Source: FEB-7 sp963698265 (lineage in GTDB: Bacteria > Pseudomonadota > Gammaproteobacteria > Burkholderiales > Usitatibacteraceae). From it: a DNA stretch of 64,000 bases. Shown here piece by piece: positions 1 to 9,593 of this stretch. The stretch covers positions 1,116,001-1,180,000 of the forward strand of contig CAVOQC010000001.1 in assembly GCA_963698265.1 (NCBI GenBank), written 5' to 3'. The translations under genes and the position numbers were made by a program. The number at the start of each line of letters is the position of its first letter. Position 1 is the stretch's first letter. Under the pieces are notes generated by a model, which ran no database searches, was not told where the DNA came from, and saw nothing but the letters and a program-made list of their open reading frames with translations.

Positions 1-683
1 CTGGTGGCGGACCTCGGCCTGGATGGCAGCCGACCTGGCGCAGACCGCCAACGACCGCCGCGACCAGGGCGAAACGGTCATGTTCGTGGTGCTCGAGGGC
101 AAGATCGCCGGCCTGGTGAGCGTGGCCGACCCGGTGAAGGAAACCACCCCCGCCGCGATCAAGGCCCTGCATGCGGAGGGCTTCCGCATCATCATGGCGA
201 CCGGCGACAACGAGCGTACCGCGCGTTCCGTAGCGTCCAGGCTCGGCATCGACGAGATCCGCGCCGACGTGCTGCCCGAGGACAAGGCCCGGATCATCCA
301 GGAACTCCAGGCCGAAGGCCACAAGGTCGCGATGGCGGGCGACGGCGTCAACGACGCGCCCGCGCTTGCACAGGCCGACGTCGGGATCGCGATGGGCACG
401 GGGGCGGACGTGGCGATCGAGAGCGCCGGCTTCACGCTCGTGAAGGGCAATCTCGACGGCATCATCCGGGCCCGGAAGCTTTCGCGCGCGACGATGCGCC
501 AACATCAAGCAGAACCTTTTCTTCGCGCTCGTCTACAACGCGGCCGGCGTGCCGGTCGCCGCAGGGGTGCTCTATCCCTTCTTCGGCATCCTCGTGTCGC
601 CGATCTTCGCGGCGGCGGCGATGAGCCTGTCGTCGGTCTCGGTGATCGGCAACGCGTTGAGGCTGCGCAGGGCGCGAATCTAG
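1..683 (+). pseudogene. copA: C-terminal part of a copper-type P1B ATPase, frameshifted
   Basis: This is the end of a heavy-metal-translocating P-type ATPase that pumps metal out of the cytoplasm; the gene begins before the window. The hinge motif GDGVNDAP is present, followed by the last two membrane helices carrying a YN pair and an MSLSS motif, the pattern known for Cu(I) ATPases. The reading frame is broken twice. It passes from frame 1 to frame 2 near base 25, and an extra C in the run at 499-500 pushes the last 61 codons into frame 3; removing that base restores the expected RNIKQN-type helix start. Both shifts are +1, so either the gene is decaying or the assembly has two small errors. 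The metal assignment is inferred from the helix motifs only. Confidence 0.8.
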
Positions 684-706
684 TCCGCGGGAAAGGAGCC
701 AAATCC

Positions 707-1030
707 ATGATCGGCATCGAGCGCACCGTCGAATACGGTTCCCCGGAAGGGGCCGGCCGGGCCGGCCCGGCGCCGCGGATACCGCTGGTTCCGCTCGGGA
801 TGAGCCTGGGGGTGTTTTTGGCGGTGAGCTACTGCGCCTGCATCGCCTTCGACCTGCTCTTCCCCGATCACGCCATGCACGAAACCTGGCATCGGCTGCT
901 TCCGGGCTTCACGTGGCTCACCTGGCCCGGCTTCCTGATCGGTCTCGTGGAGAGCTTCGCCTACGGGTGGTACGTCGCCCTGGTCTTCGTGCCCCTCTAC
1001 AACTTCTTCGCGGAGCGTTCGAGGCGATGA
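707..1030 (+). CDS. Small two-helix membrane protein, DUF5676-like
   Basis: A 107-residue protein with an ATG start 9 bases after a clear GAAAGGAG ribosome-binding site. It has two hydrophobic stretches, about residues 27-50 and 72-98, separated by a loop rich in His, Trp and Pro. The second helix (WPGFLIGLVESFAYGWYVAL) resembles the DUF5676 family of small membrane proteins often found beside copper ATPases; that family name is my recognition, not a search result. It starts 23 nt after the ATPase stop codon and is probably co-transcribed with it, so a role around metal homeostasis is plausible but unproven. No catalytic or metal-binding cysteine motif is obvious. Confidence 0.65.
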   Translation: MIGIERTVEYGSPEGAGRAGPAPRIPLVPLGMSLGVFLAVSYCACIAFDLLFPDHAMHETWHRLLPGFTWLTWPGFLIGLVESFAYGWYVALVFVPLYNFFAERSRR

Positions 1031-1118
1031 CGACCCCCTCCGCCCGGCATCGAGCCGTCCGGTGATTCGGGCCGCGCGAGCCTCCGGGCGGGTGGCGAAA
1101 CAGGGTCCGCGGAAATGG

Positions 1119-1142
1119 GCTGCGGCCCCGGAGGGCCGCAGC
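1119..1142. terminator. 10-bp perfect hairpin between convergent genes
   Basis: A perfect 10-bp stem GCTGCGGCCC / GGGCCGCAGC closes on a CGGA tetraloop. It lies between the stop codons of the plus-strand gene ending at 1030 and the minus-strand gene ending at 1180. There is no T-run on either side, so it is a terminator-like or transcript-stabilising hairpin rather than a textbook intrinsic terminator. Confidence 0.5.
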
Positions 1143-1179
1143 GTGCTTCGAGCCGGATGGCTTCCGTGCGTCGCGGAGA

Positions 1180-1560
1180 TCAGGATCCGCCGGTGCGCTC
1201 GAGCGCGATCTTCTCCGCCATCGTGAGCGGACTCGTGTCCGCGACCCGGTGCATGTGACCGACCGGGTCATCCACGTGCGCGAAGCTTCCGCTTTGGTAG
1301 GCGTATTCCATCGGCCGGATCTGCCAGCCGCCCTCGCCGCCGAGGTAGACGTACTGGCGATCGACGGAGAATTCGCCCTTCTTCAGCAGTCCCGTGCCCT
1401 TGGCCGTCGCGATGCCTTGCGCAGCGCCGATTTCGGAGACGACGATGGCCGAGCCGGCCTCGTCCTGGGTGGCCTGCCAGAAACCTCCGGCGAGCGCCGA
1501 GAAGGGTGCGCCGAGCGCGAGGGTGATGCCGAGAGCGAGTGCGGATGTGCGAATTTTCAC
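1180..1560 (-). CDS. Secreted protein of unknown function
   Basis: A 126-residue protein starting with a signal peptide (Lys-Ile-Arg, then a hydrophobic run ending ALA, cleavage near residue 24). The GTG start at 1560 was chosen because GGAGG lies exactly 5 bases before it; the in-frame ATG at 1572 overlaps that site. The mature part contains a VVSEIGAAQGIATAKGTGLLKKGEF segment and a Tyr/Gly-rich stretch, with no cysteines and no family I recognise. It lies 126 nt downstream of the DsbA/DsbB pair on the same strand and could be read through from it, but having no cysteines it is unlikely to be a direct Dsb substrate. Confidence 0.6.
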   Translation of the reverse strand: MKIRTSALALGITLALGAPFSALAGGFWQATQDEAGSAIVVSEIGAAQGIATAKGTGLLKKGEFSVDRQYVYLGGEGGWQIRPMEYAYQSGSFAHVDDPVGHMHRVADTSPLTMAEKIALERTGGS

Positions 1561-1686
1561 GAATGCCTCCATCTGGTGGGTCGGTCGCCCGTTTCGGGCG
1601 GAACCGGCGACGGCCGGTACGGTTCCCACTCTACGGGCGCGACCCTGACGGGACGGGCACGGCAGCATTACATGCGTGAAGTCTTT

Positions 1687-2442
1687 TCAGGAGCCCGGGC
1701 CGCGCGCGGTCTTGCGGACTTCGTCGCTCACGAGATCGTGCAGCTCCTTCAGCCCGAATCGCGGCAGCGGTCGACCGTTCACGAAGAACTCGGGCGTCTT
1801 CGAGACGTTGAGTGCCTTCGCGTCGGCAATGTCGCGTTCCATGCGAGTGGCGATGTCCGGGCCGTTCATCTCGCGCCCGACGCGCTCCTGGTCGAGCCCG
1901 ACGCCGCGAAGCGCGGGCCAGACCTGGTCGACGTGCACCGCGTGGTTCACCGTCCAACGGTCCTGGGCGGCGAACAGGGCCTCCAGCGTCTGCCAGTAGA
2001 GATCCTGGCCGCGCGCCGCCTCGAGGATGCGCACGACGTGCTCCGACCCCTTGTGAAAGGGCACGTGGCGCATCGAGACGCGGATCGCGCCGGGGTGCTC
2101 GGCCATCAGCTTTTTCACTTCCGGATAGAAGAGCGCGCAGGTTTCGCAAGCGGGGTCGAGGAACTCCACGATGTGCACGCGGGCGTCGGGCGCGCCCTTC
2201 GCCGGCGAGTGCGCGCTCGCCAGTGCCTCGACGTTCTCCTGCGCGAGCTGGCGCGAGGATTCCTGTTTCTCGGTCGTGTAGAGGAGCGTTGCCACGACGA
2301 AAGCCGCGATGAGGACGATTGTCCCGCCGATGAAGAGGCCCTTGCGGGATACGGCCTTCGTCGGGGTTGGCTGCGGTGGCGTCGGTGCCGTTGCCGCCGG
2401 GACCTCGCGTCCGGATCTGTTGCGCTTGGACTTCTTGCTCAT
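1687..2442 (-). CDS. Membrane-anchored DsbA-like thiol oxidoreductase
   Basis: A 251-residue protein with a basic, Pro-rich N-terminus, one membrane helix (about 35-56) and a periplasmic thioredoxin-fold domain. The active-site pair is C99-E-T-C102 in the sequence FLDPACETC, followed by the helical insertion and the cis-Pro loop VSKTPEFFVNG typical of DsbA/BdbD proteins. It should introduce disulfides into exported proteins. Its start codon overlaps the stop of the upstream DsbB-like gene (ATGA), so the pair is translationally coupled and almost certainly works as oxidant and recharging partner. The N-terminal membrane anchor, instead of a cleaved signal peptide, is like BdbD of Gram-positive bacteria. 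Substrate specificity cannot be read from the sequence. Confidence 0.88.
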   Translation of the reverse strand: MSKKSKRNRSGREVPAATAPTPPQPTPTKAVSRKGLFIGGTIVLIAAFVVATLLYTTEKQESSRQLAQENVEALASAHSPAKGAPDARVHIVEFLDPACETCALFYPEVKKLMAEHPGAIRVSMRHVPFHKGSEHVVRILEAARGQDLYWQTLEALFAAQDRWTVNHAVHVDQVWPALRGVGLDQERVGREMNGPDIATRMERDIADAKALNVSKTPEFFVNGRPLPRFGLKELHDLVSDEVRKTARGPGS

Positions 2443-2870
2443 CGTGTGCTCCGGAAGTGTGCCGCAACGAGCAGTGCGGCCAGGGTGGAAAAGGCGACGA
2501 ACGAAAGCAGCGGGATGTTCACGAACCCCAGCCACTGGACCTGCAGTTCGGAACAGGGCACGCCCTGTACGCACGGCCCGGCGCTCTCCGGGATCCAGCC
2601 CGCCACAAGCAGCAGGTGATACAGCGCGACCAGCCAGCCCCCTGCCGCCAGGGGAAGCGCGTAGCGAACGACCTTCGCGTCGAACGGGAAGAGGCCCAGG
2701 GGAAGGACCAGCACGAGCGGGAACATGAAGATCCGCTGGTACCAGCAGAGCACGCAGGGCGGCAATTCCATCACCTCGCTGAAGAAGAGCGCGCCCAGCG
2801 TGGAGGCGGCGGCGACCAGCCAGCCCGCGAAAACCAGCATCCAGGCCGACTCCGGGCCGCGGGCCGTCAC
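2439..2870 (-). CDS. dsbB: Disulfide bond formation protein B (DsbB/BdbC family)
   Basis: A 143-residue, four-helix inner-membrane protein. It has both cysteine pairs of the family: C39-V-L-C42 in the motif LPPCVLCWYQRI, and C100/C106 in the second periplasmic loop. The family passes electrons from DsbA-like partners to quinone. The length and the LPPCVLCWYQR motif fit the short BdbC branch better than E. coli DsbB. GTG at 2870 was taken as the start because GGGAGG sits 5 bases upstream. It is the first gene of a two-gene operon, overlapping the DsbA-like gene by 4 nt. Confidence 0.88.
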   Translation of the reverse strand: MTARGPESAWMLVFAGWLVAAASTLGALFFSEVMELPPCVLCWYQRIFMFPLVLVLPLGLFPFDAKVVRYALPLAAGGWLVALYHLLLVAGWIPESAGPCVQGVPCSELQVQWLGFVNIPLLSFVAFSTLAALLVAAHFRSTR

Positions 2871-3039
2871 GCCTGCCTCCCGGGCCGGTGTACCGGCAAG
2901 ACACTGCCTTCGGCGATGTTCCCCGTCATGCGACCGTCCTTCTTCCTGCCCGTCCCGGCCGCCACGGCGGCTTTCGAGCCGTCATTCTCCCATGGCCGCG
3001 CAAAGGAGCCGTTGCGATCCGGTAAGATCTGCGTTCACC

Positions 3040-3645
3040 ATGTCCTCCGGCAAGCCCCGCGCGGTCGAGTATTTCGGCGCCCAGTTCGAGCGCCAGATCG
3101 CCGCGCACGACTACCAGCTGAACCCCTTCGAGCAGCGTGCCTTGCCCCACCTCAAGGGCAACGTGCTCGACCTCGGTTGCGGCCTGGGAAACCTCTCCCT
3201 CGCGGCGGCGAAGCGCGGCGCCCGCGTGACGGCCTACGACGCCTGCGAGAACGCCGTCGACGACCTTGCGGTGCGCGCGCTCGCCTCGGAACTCGATGTC
3301 TGGGTGCGCGCCGTGGACTTGAAGGGCTGGCGACCCGAGGAGACCTGGGACGCGGTGAACTGCATCGGGCTTCTCATGTTCTTCGCGCGCGGCGAAGCGC
3401 TCGCGGGCCTGGAGTCCGTGCGGGACGCGGTGCGCCCGGGCGGCGTGGCGGTCGTGAACGCGATGGTCGAAGGCTCGACCTTCCTCGCGATGTTCGACCC
3501 CGACGAGTACTACCTCTTCCGGCCGGAGGAAATCGCCGCGCCGTTCGCGGGCTGGGAAGTCCTCCACGACAGCATCGAGGACTTTCCCGCGGCCGGAAGC
3601 ACCGTGAAGCGCTTCCGCACGCTCATCGCCCGCGCACCCTCCTGA
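3040..3645 (+). CDS. Class I SAM-dependent methyltransferase
   Basis: A 201-residue protein with the Rossmann-fold SAM-binding motif VLDLGCGLGNLSLAAA near residues 42-57, an acidic residue after strand 2 (AYDACENA) and the usual motif around NCIGLLMFF. It resembles TehB/UbiG-like small methyltransferases, but the substrate is unknown. The ATG at 3040 was chosen because the protein then starts 40 residues before motif I, the normal spacing; the open frame extends further upstream without a better start. It is convergent with the aldolase gene, stop codons 1 nt apart, and divergent from the dsbB operon. Confidence 0.75.
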   Translation: MSSGKPRAVEYFGAQFERQIAAHDYQLNPFEQRALPHLKGNVLDLGCGLGNLSLAAAKRGARVTAYDACENAVDDLAVRALASELDVWVRAVDLKGWRPEETWDAVNCIGLLMFFARGEALAGLESVRDAVRPGGVAVVNAMVEGSTFLAMFDPDEYYLFRPEEIAAPFAGWEVLHDSIEDFPAAGSTVKRFRTLIARAPS

Positions 3646-3646
3646 A

Positions 3647-4699
<1,053 letters not shown>

Positions 4700-4762
4700 G
4701 ACGGTCTTCCGGATGGTTTCAGGGTTTCGAGCGGAAGCAACCGGCGCGAGCGCGGCGCAGCT

Positions 4763-5473
4763 TCACTTGCGCAGCGACTGGACGTAGCGGGCGATGCGCC
4801 CCTTGAGGCCGGGGCGCGAGGCGGAGCCATCCAGGGACAGGAGATCCTCATCGCGACGGTCCTGCCGGCACGCCGCGCGAATCGCAGCGAGCGTTTCGCG
4901 ATCGGCAACCGGCTCGCTACATCGTACGCCCACCCAGTCCCCCGCGTCACCGTCGAAGACTTCCGTGGCGAGCCCGGCTTCCACGGCGCCCTGCGCGTCG
5001 AGCGTCAAGCCCTCGCTCGCCAGGGGTCGCGCGCGGTCCCAGCCGACAAGCTCCACGAGCCGGCGCGTGCCGAGCACGATGCCGAAGGCGGAGCCCGGGA
5101 AGCGGAACGTGGCGTCGGGCGCGCACGCGCGGATGTCGCAGGAGGCGAAGAGATCCGCCCCCGCCCCCCAGGCGCGGCCGGTCGCGAACGCCGCCGTGCG
5201 CACGGGCGCGTGCCAGACCGTCTGCAGAAGCTTCTCAAGCGCCACGAAGCGGTTGCGAAGGGAAGCGTCCGTCTCGTCGTCCAGGCCGGAGAGGTCGAAG
5301 CCCGTGCAGAAATGCCGGCCGCGGCCGCGGAAGAGGAGCGTGTGCACGCCCGGGTCGGCGAGCGCGGTTGCGACCGCGGCCGACAGTTTCCCGACGGCGG
5401 CCTCGGAGAGCGCGTTGCCGCGCTCGGGCCGGTCGAGCCATACCGTGGCCACGCCGGCGGGGTCGTCCTTCAT
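4763..5473 (-). CDS. Enoyl-CoA hydratase/isomerase family protein
   Basis: A 236-residue crotonase-fold protein. It has the CoA-binding/oxyanion region GRGRHFCTGFDLSGL and the second oxyanion segment TGRAWGAGADLFASCDIRA, followed by the FRFPGSAFGIVLGTRRL helix. The usual catalytic glutamates of crotonase are not obvious at their normal places, so hydratase activity itself is uncertain; isomerase or another crotonase-type reaction on an acyl-CoA is equally possible. It is the last gene of a three-gene operon, overlapping the dioxygenase gene by 4 nt. The context (thiol dioxygenase plus class III CoA-transferase) points to an acyl-CoA derived from a thio- or sulfino-carboxylic acid. Confidence 0.8.
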   Translation of the reverse strand: MKDDPAGVATVWLDRPERGNALSEAAVGKLSAAVATALADPGVHTLLFRGRGRHFCTGFDLSGLDDETDASLRNRFVALEKLLQTVWHAPVRTAAFATGRAWGAGADLFASCDIRACAPDATFRFPGSAFGIVLGTRRLVELVGWDRARPLASEGLTLDAQGAVEAGLATEVFDGDAGDWVGVRCSEPVADRETLAAIRAACRQDRRDEDLLSLDGSASRPGLKGRIARYVQSLRK

Positions 5474-6093
5474 CCGGCGATCGCGGAGCGCAGCGCCGCG
5501 GAGCGGTCCCAGAGGTTGGGCACGCGCGCGATCGAGTAGCCGGAGACGAAGTCCTTCGCGGCGCCCGTGGCTCTGTCGAAGACGTGCCGGCGCACCGCGC
5601 CGATGTTGGCGCCGTAGACGTGGATGCTGACCGAAGGCGCGTCGGCAAGCCCGTTGGCCACGGTGTGGATGTCTCCCACCATCGGTGACACCGCCTCGAT
5701 GTCGCCTGGGCGCAGCACCTGCTCCTCGCCCGCGGGGCGAAGCGCGCCGTCGGCGGCCCGCTCGTAGCGCCGGCAGCGCTCCGCGCCGCGCAGCATCCCC
5801 ACGAGGCCCCACACGGTGTGGTCGTGGATGGGCGTGGATTGTCCCGGCCCCCACACGAAGCTCACCACCGAGAAGCGCTCGAGCGGGTCGCAGTGCAGCA
5901 GGCATTGGCGGTAGAACTGCGGGTCGGGCTGCGCGAACTCGTCGGGCAGCCACGCGTCGCCGGCGATGAGCGCTGCGAGGAGCGGTCGCGCGCCCGAGAG
6001 CAGGGCCGCCTCGTCGTCGGTGCGCTCGACGAGGCGCGTCATGGACTGCACGAAGTCGCGCAAGGGCGCGATGCGGTCGGTGTCGGTGCTCAT
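5470..6093 (-). CDS. Thiol dioxygenase, probably 3-mercaptopropionate dioxygenase
   Basis: A 207-residue cupin. Iron ligands are H90 and H92 in PIHDHTVWGLVGML and H143 in GDIHTV. An S156-x-H158-x-Y160 outer-sphere triad (SIHVY) and Arg168/169 follow. From memory these match, with a one-residue offset, the residues of Azotobacter vinelandii 3-mercaptopropionate dioxygenase, and the YRQCLLH segment fits the Gln-type branch rather than true cysteine dioxygenases. The reaction would be O2-dependent oxidation of 3-mercaptopropionate to 3-sulfinopropionate. It is the middle gene of a coupled operon, 4-nt overlaps at both ends. Cysteine as substrate is not excluded. Confidence 0.82.
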   Translation of the reverse strand: MSTDTDRIAPLRDFVQSMTRLVERTDDEAALLSGARPLLAALIAGDAWLPDEFAQPDPQFYRQCLLHCDPLERFSVVSFVWGPGQSTPIHDHTVWGLVGMLRGAERCRRYERAADGALRPAGEEQVLRPGDIEAVSPMVGDIHTVANGLADAPSVSIHVYGANIGAVRRHVFDRATGAAKDFVSGYSIARVPNLWDRSAALRSAIAG

Positions 6094-7247
6094 GTCGCCT
6101 CCTTCGTGGCCGCGCGCAGCGCCCTGGTGTGTTCGCCCAGCGCGGGGAATGCCGTGCTCACCGCGACCGCCTTGCCGTCGAGCCGCACGGGGCAGCCCAC
6201 GGTGCGCGTGGCGTGGCCGCCGGGCAGGGTCGCGGGGACGACGAGGCCCAGGTGCGCGGCCTGCGGGTCGCCGAGCGCCTCGGCGTAGCCATTGATGGGC
6301 GCACAGGGCACGCCCGCGGCGCGAAAGCGCGCGAGCCACTCGTCCGTGCCCGCGCTTGCGAAACGGGCCTCCAGGAGATCCTTGAGCGCCGCCTGGTTCG
6401 CCGCGCGCAGCGTGGTCGTCGCGAAGCGCGCGTCGCGCGCCCACTCCGGCGCCCCCACGACCTCGCACACCGACTGCCAGAGCCTGTCGTTGCCGGCGGC
6501 GATCGCGAACCAGCCGTCGGCGGCGCGGTAGGCCTGGTAGGGGGCGTTCCTCGGGTGCGCGGAGCCCAGCTTGCGCGGATTATTTCCCGTGCCGAAGTAC
6601 TCGCTCGTCTGCAGCGCCGCGATGGCGAGGTTGGTCGCGAACATCGGCACGTCGATCGCGCCGCCGGGGCCGCCGGCGCGCACGCGCGCGAGGAGTGCGG
6701 CGATGGAGAACGCCGCGTAGAGCCCCGCGGCGAAGTCCGAGACCGGCACGCCGCACTTCACCGGCGCTCCGCCTTCGTCGCCCGTCACGCTCATCACGCC
6801 CGAGGCGGCCTGGATGGTGAGATCGAAGCCGCCTTCGGCGGCGCGAGGCCCCGACTGCCCGAAGGCGGAGATCGAGCAGTACACGAGCGAGGGCTTGCGC
6901 GGGGCGAACCAGTCCCAGCCCAGCCCCAGGCGCTGCATCACGCCGGGACGATTGTTCTCGACGAGGACGTCGGCTTCCAGCACGAGGGCGCGCGCGAAAT
7001 CGCGGTCGACTTCTTTCTTGAGGTCGAGCGCGACACTTTGCTTTCCGCGGTTGATGGATGCGAAATTCTCGCTGTAGCCGCCGTTCACCGGCGGCCACTG
7101 GCGCATGGCATCGCCCTCGGGCGGCTCGACCTTCACCACTTCGGCGCCGTAGTCGGCGAGCAGCATGCCGCAGAAGGGGCCGGCGGCGACCTGGCAGAAC
7201 TCGACGACCTTGGTGCCCGCGAGCGGGGCGGCGGCCGGGATGGGCAT
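6090..7247 (-). CDS. Class III (CaiB/BaiF) CoA-transferase
   Basis: A 385-residue protein with the family-III signature: the N-terminal Rossmann segment PLAGTKVVEFCQVAAGPFCGMLLADYGAEVVKVE and the catalytic aspartate D142 in GGFDLTIQAASG. These enzymes move CoA between carboxylic acids through an aspartyl-CoA anhydride, in the cytoplasm. It is the first gene of the operon with the thiol dioxygenase and the crotonase. Class III transferases are known to activate 3-sulfinopropionate in Variovorax and relatives, which makes that acid a reasonable candidate substrate here. The start at 7247 is the last methionine before the conserved PLAGTKVVE segment. Confidence 0.88.
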   Translation of the reverse strand: MPIPAAAPLAGTKVVEFCQVAAGPFCGMLLADYGAEVVKVEPPEGDAMRQWPPVNGGYSENFASINRGKQSVALDLKKEVDRDFARALVLEADVLVENNRPGVMQRLGLGWDWFAPRKPSLVYCSISAFGQSGPRAAEGGFDLTIQAASGVMSVTGDEGGAPVKCGVPVSDFAAGLYAAFSIAALLARVRAGGPGGAIDVPMFATNLAIAALQTSEYFGTGNNPRKLGSAHPRNAPYQAYRAADGWFAIAAGNDRLWQSVCEVVGAPEWARDARFATTTLRAANQAALKDLLEARFASAGTDEWLARFRAAGVPCAPINGYAEALGDPQAAHLGLVVPATLPGGHATRTVGCPVRLDGKAVAVSTAFPALGEHTRALRAATKEAT

Positions 7248-7343
7248 GGGGCGGATCTCGGGGCTGGGCGCCCCGGGCCGCGGGGCGATCGCCCGAGGAT
7301 ACACCGGCGACACGCGTGCCCCGCATCTTGTACCCTTGGCGGC

Positions 7344-7754
7344 GTGAATCCCCGGACCGTCGTCGCGCTCGCCAGGTTCTCGCTCGTGGTGGCGGTGGCG
7401 CTCATCCTGTTTGTCGCCACCACGGATCAGCGCATTGCGTTCATCGACGACATCTGGGACAAGTCCAAGCACGCCGGCGCCTTCTTCGTTCTGGCGCTGC
7501 TCGTGGACGTGTCCTTTCCCACGGGCCGGTTCGGGTTCGCCAAGATCGCCACGCTCCTGGGCTTCGGCGCGCTGATCGAGGCGATCCAGCACTTCCTGCC
7601 GCACCGCGAGGCCTCGCTCCTCGACCTGGTCGCCGACGGCGCGGGAATTGCGATTTTCGTATGCTGCATTCCCCTGCTCGCGCGATACCCCGTGCTGAAT
7701 GCGGCGCGCGGGTCCGTAGCCTCCACCGTAGTCCCGGGAGCATCACCGCCATGA
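7344..7754 (+). CDS. VanZ-like membrane protein
   Basis: A 136-residue protein with four hydrophobic segments and the VanZ-family pattern: an early DDIWDKSKHAGAFFVLALL helix and the later helix-loop around EAIQHFLPHREASLLDLVADGAGI. The HREAS-LDL segment is characteristic of the family, whose role is poorly known. GTG at 7344 is the only sensible start after the divergent CoA-transferase gene; no strong ribosome-binding site is visible. Its stop overlaps the start of the OPT transporter (ATGA), so the two are coupled. Confidence 0.78.
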   Translation: MNPRTVVALARFSLVVAVALILFVATTDQRIAFIDDIWDKSKHAGAFFVLALLVDVSFPTGRFGFAKIATLLGFGALIEAIQHFLPHREASLLDLVADGAGIAIFVCCIPLLARYPVLNAARGSVASTVVPGASPP

Positions 7755-9541
7755 ACGCGATCGCCTCGTCCACCCCGCGCTGGTCCTGGCTTCCGGCCAC
7801 CGGGACGTGGAAGTACCACGCCTTCCTGGTCTGTCTCGGTGTCTTCGTCCTGGGTCCCCTGGGGGGCGTCACGGCCTCCTTCATGAACTTCTCGCTGGGC
7901 TTCTTCATCGGCGGGCAGGTGCTCGCCGGGATCCTCGGCTCCACGGTCACCTACGGCTACGGCGCCGAAGGCAAGCACGGTGCGAACTACATGCAGACGG
8001 CGGCCGCTTCCGTCGCCGGCATGAGCGCCATGGGCGTGCTCATCCAGGCCATGGTGTGGATGGGGCTTCCGCAACCGCCGGTATGGCAGCTGATCCTCTA
8101 CATGCTCTGCATCGGCATGTTCGGCGTGGGCGTGGGCATGCTCTACACGCCGCTGCTCGTGGACCGGATGCAGCTCCCCTATCCCTCGGGGTTCGCGGTG
8201 GCCAATATCCTGCGCGCGCTCACGGACCCGGTGCTCCTTCGCCAGTCGGTCGCCAAGCTGGGCAGCGGCATCGTGGCGGGCATAGTCGGCGGCATCGCTT
8301 CCGGCAAGGTCGCCATTCTCGGCGCCATCGAGCTGTCCACCTCCACGCTCGGCGTCGGGATGATAGTCGGCGCGCGAATCGGCATACCGGCGATAACCTC
8401 AGGCCTCATCTTCTGGGCGTTGGTGCCGTACTTCATCTCCATCGGCTGGCTCGCGGAAGGAGATCCCTTCCGGAAGATCGCCTTTCTCATCGCGCTCGGC
8501 CTCATCATGGGCGCGGCCGTCGTCGACGTCGCGCTGGTGCTGAAGGAAGCGGCGGCGCGTTGGCGCGGCAAGGCCCCGGCACCCGAGTCGCAGGCCGAAT
8601 GGAAGCGCGTCAACACGAGGCGGCTGGTGGCGTGGGTCGCGTTCTGGGGCGCCGGCGTCGTCCTCACCGGGCACCTGGTGCTTGGGCAGCCCGTGGGATT
8701 TCTCGTCTTCGCCGTGGCACTCGTGTTCGTCTTCGCGCTGGTGAACGGCATTTCCGTGGGCATCAGCGATTCCAACCCCATCTCCTCGGCCTTCGTGGTG
8801 AGCGTGGTGCTGATGGCGGCCATCGGCCTCACCGATCCGGTGGTGGGGCTCATGGCGGGCATGGTGCTTCTCATCTCGACCAGCATCGCCTGCGACATGC
8901 AGCAGGACCGCTCCACCGGCTGGCGGCTCGGCACCAACCGCGTGTACCAGTTCCGCTACCAGGTGGTGGGGGTGCTGATGGGCGCGATCATGGCCGTGGC
9001 CTTTGCCAAGATCTTCATGTCGGCCTATCCGGTGCTGCTCCTCGACCAGACGGTGATGAAGTCGAGCGAGCAGCCGGCGGGCTGGAACGCCGCGATGACC
9101 TACAAGTTCGTGGGCGTGCTGCGCAGCCTCACCGACGACAAGCCCTACCAGCGCACGGCCATCTGGGTGGGCGTGGGCATCGGCTTCGCGATGCAGCTCG
9201 CGCGCAAGCTCCTCAAGGCGAGCGAGGCGTACCGGCGGTTCGTGGCGAGCGGCCGGCGCGGGTTCGTGACGGATTTCCTGATGGACGCGGTGTTCCTGCC
9301 GACCCCGTACGCCTCGTCGTTCGGAGGTTTCGTGAACCTGCCCACCTCGCTCTGGTTCGGCGGCGGCGGCATGCTCTCGAGCTTCATCAATTCGCTGCCG
9401 AAGCGCGAATCGGCGAAGAAGCAGGCGATGCCGGAGGACATGAGCACGACTTCTCTCGTGGGCGGCGGCTTCATCGCGGGCGATTCGCTGGCCGCGCTCG
9501 GGCTCGGCATCGCGGGCCTCGCCGCGACGCTGCTTGCCTGA
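7751..9541 (+). CDS. OPT-family oligopeptide-type transporter
   Basis: A 596-residue polytopic inner-membrane protein with 14-16 predicted helices. It carries features of the OPT superfamily, including SFMNFSLGFFIGGQVLAGILGS near the N-terminus, LPYPSGFAVANILRAL, GISDSNPISSAFVVS, and CDMQQDRSTGWRLGTNR. Family members import peptides or metal-chelator complexes (YSL-like) by cation symport. The start ATG overlaps the VanZ gene stop by 4 nt. The gene ends 52 nt before the next plus-strand transporter, so the three may share a transcript. Substrate not determinable. Confidence 0.85.
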   Translation: MNAIASSTPRWSWLPATGTWKYHAFLVCLGVFVLGPLGGVTASFMNFSLGFFIGGQVLAGILGSTVTYGYGAEGKHGANYMQTAAASVAGMSAMGVLIQAMVWMGLPQPPVWQLILYMLCIGMFGVGVGMLYTPLLVDRMQLPYPSGFAVANILRALTDPVLLRQSVAKLGSGIVAGIVGGIASGKVAILGAIELSTSTLGVGMIVGARIGIPAITSGLIFWALVPYFISIGWLAEGDPFRKIAFLIALGLIMGAAVVDVALVLKEAAARWRGKAPAPESQAEWKRVNTRRLVAWVAFWGAGVVLTGHLVLGQPVGFLVFAVALVFVFALVNGISVGISDSNPISSAFVVSVVLMAAIGLTDPVVGLMAGMVLLISTSIACDMQQDRSTGWRLGTNRVYQFRYQVVGVLMGAIMAVAFAKIFMSAYPVLLLDQTVMKSSEQPAGWNAAMTYKFVGVLRSLTDDKPYQRTAIWVGVGIGFAMQLARKLLKASEAYRRFVASGRRGFVTDFLMDAVFLPTPYASSFGGFVNLPTSLWFGGGGMLSSFINSLPKRESAKKQAMPEDMSTTSLVGGGFIAGDSLAALGLGIAGLAATLLA

Positions 9542-9593
9542 GGCCGGCGGCGGCGATGGCGCGGCGTCGGAATCGCGTCGCGGGCCTAGAGCC

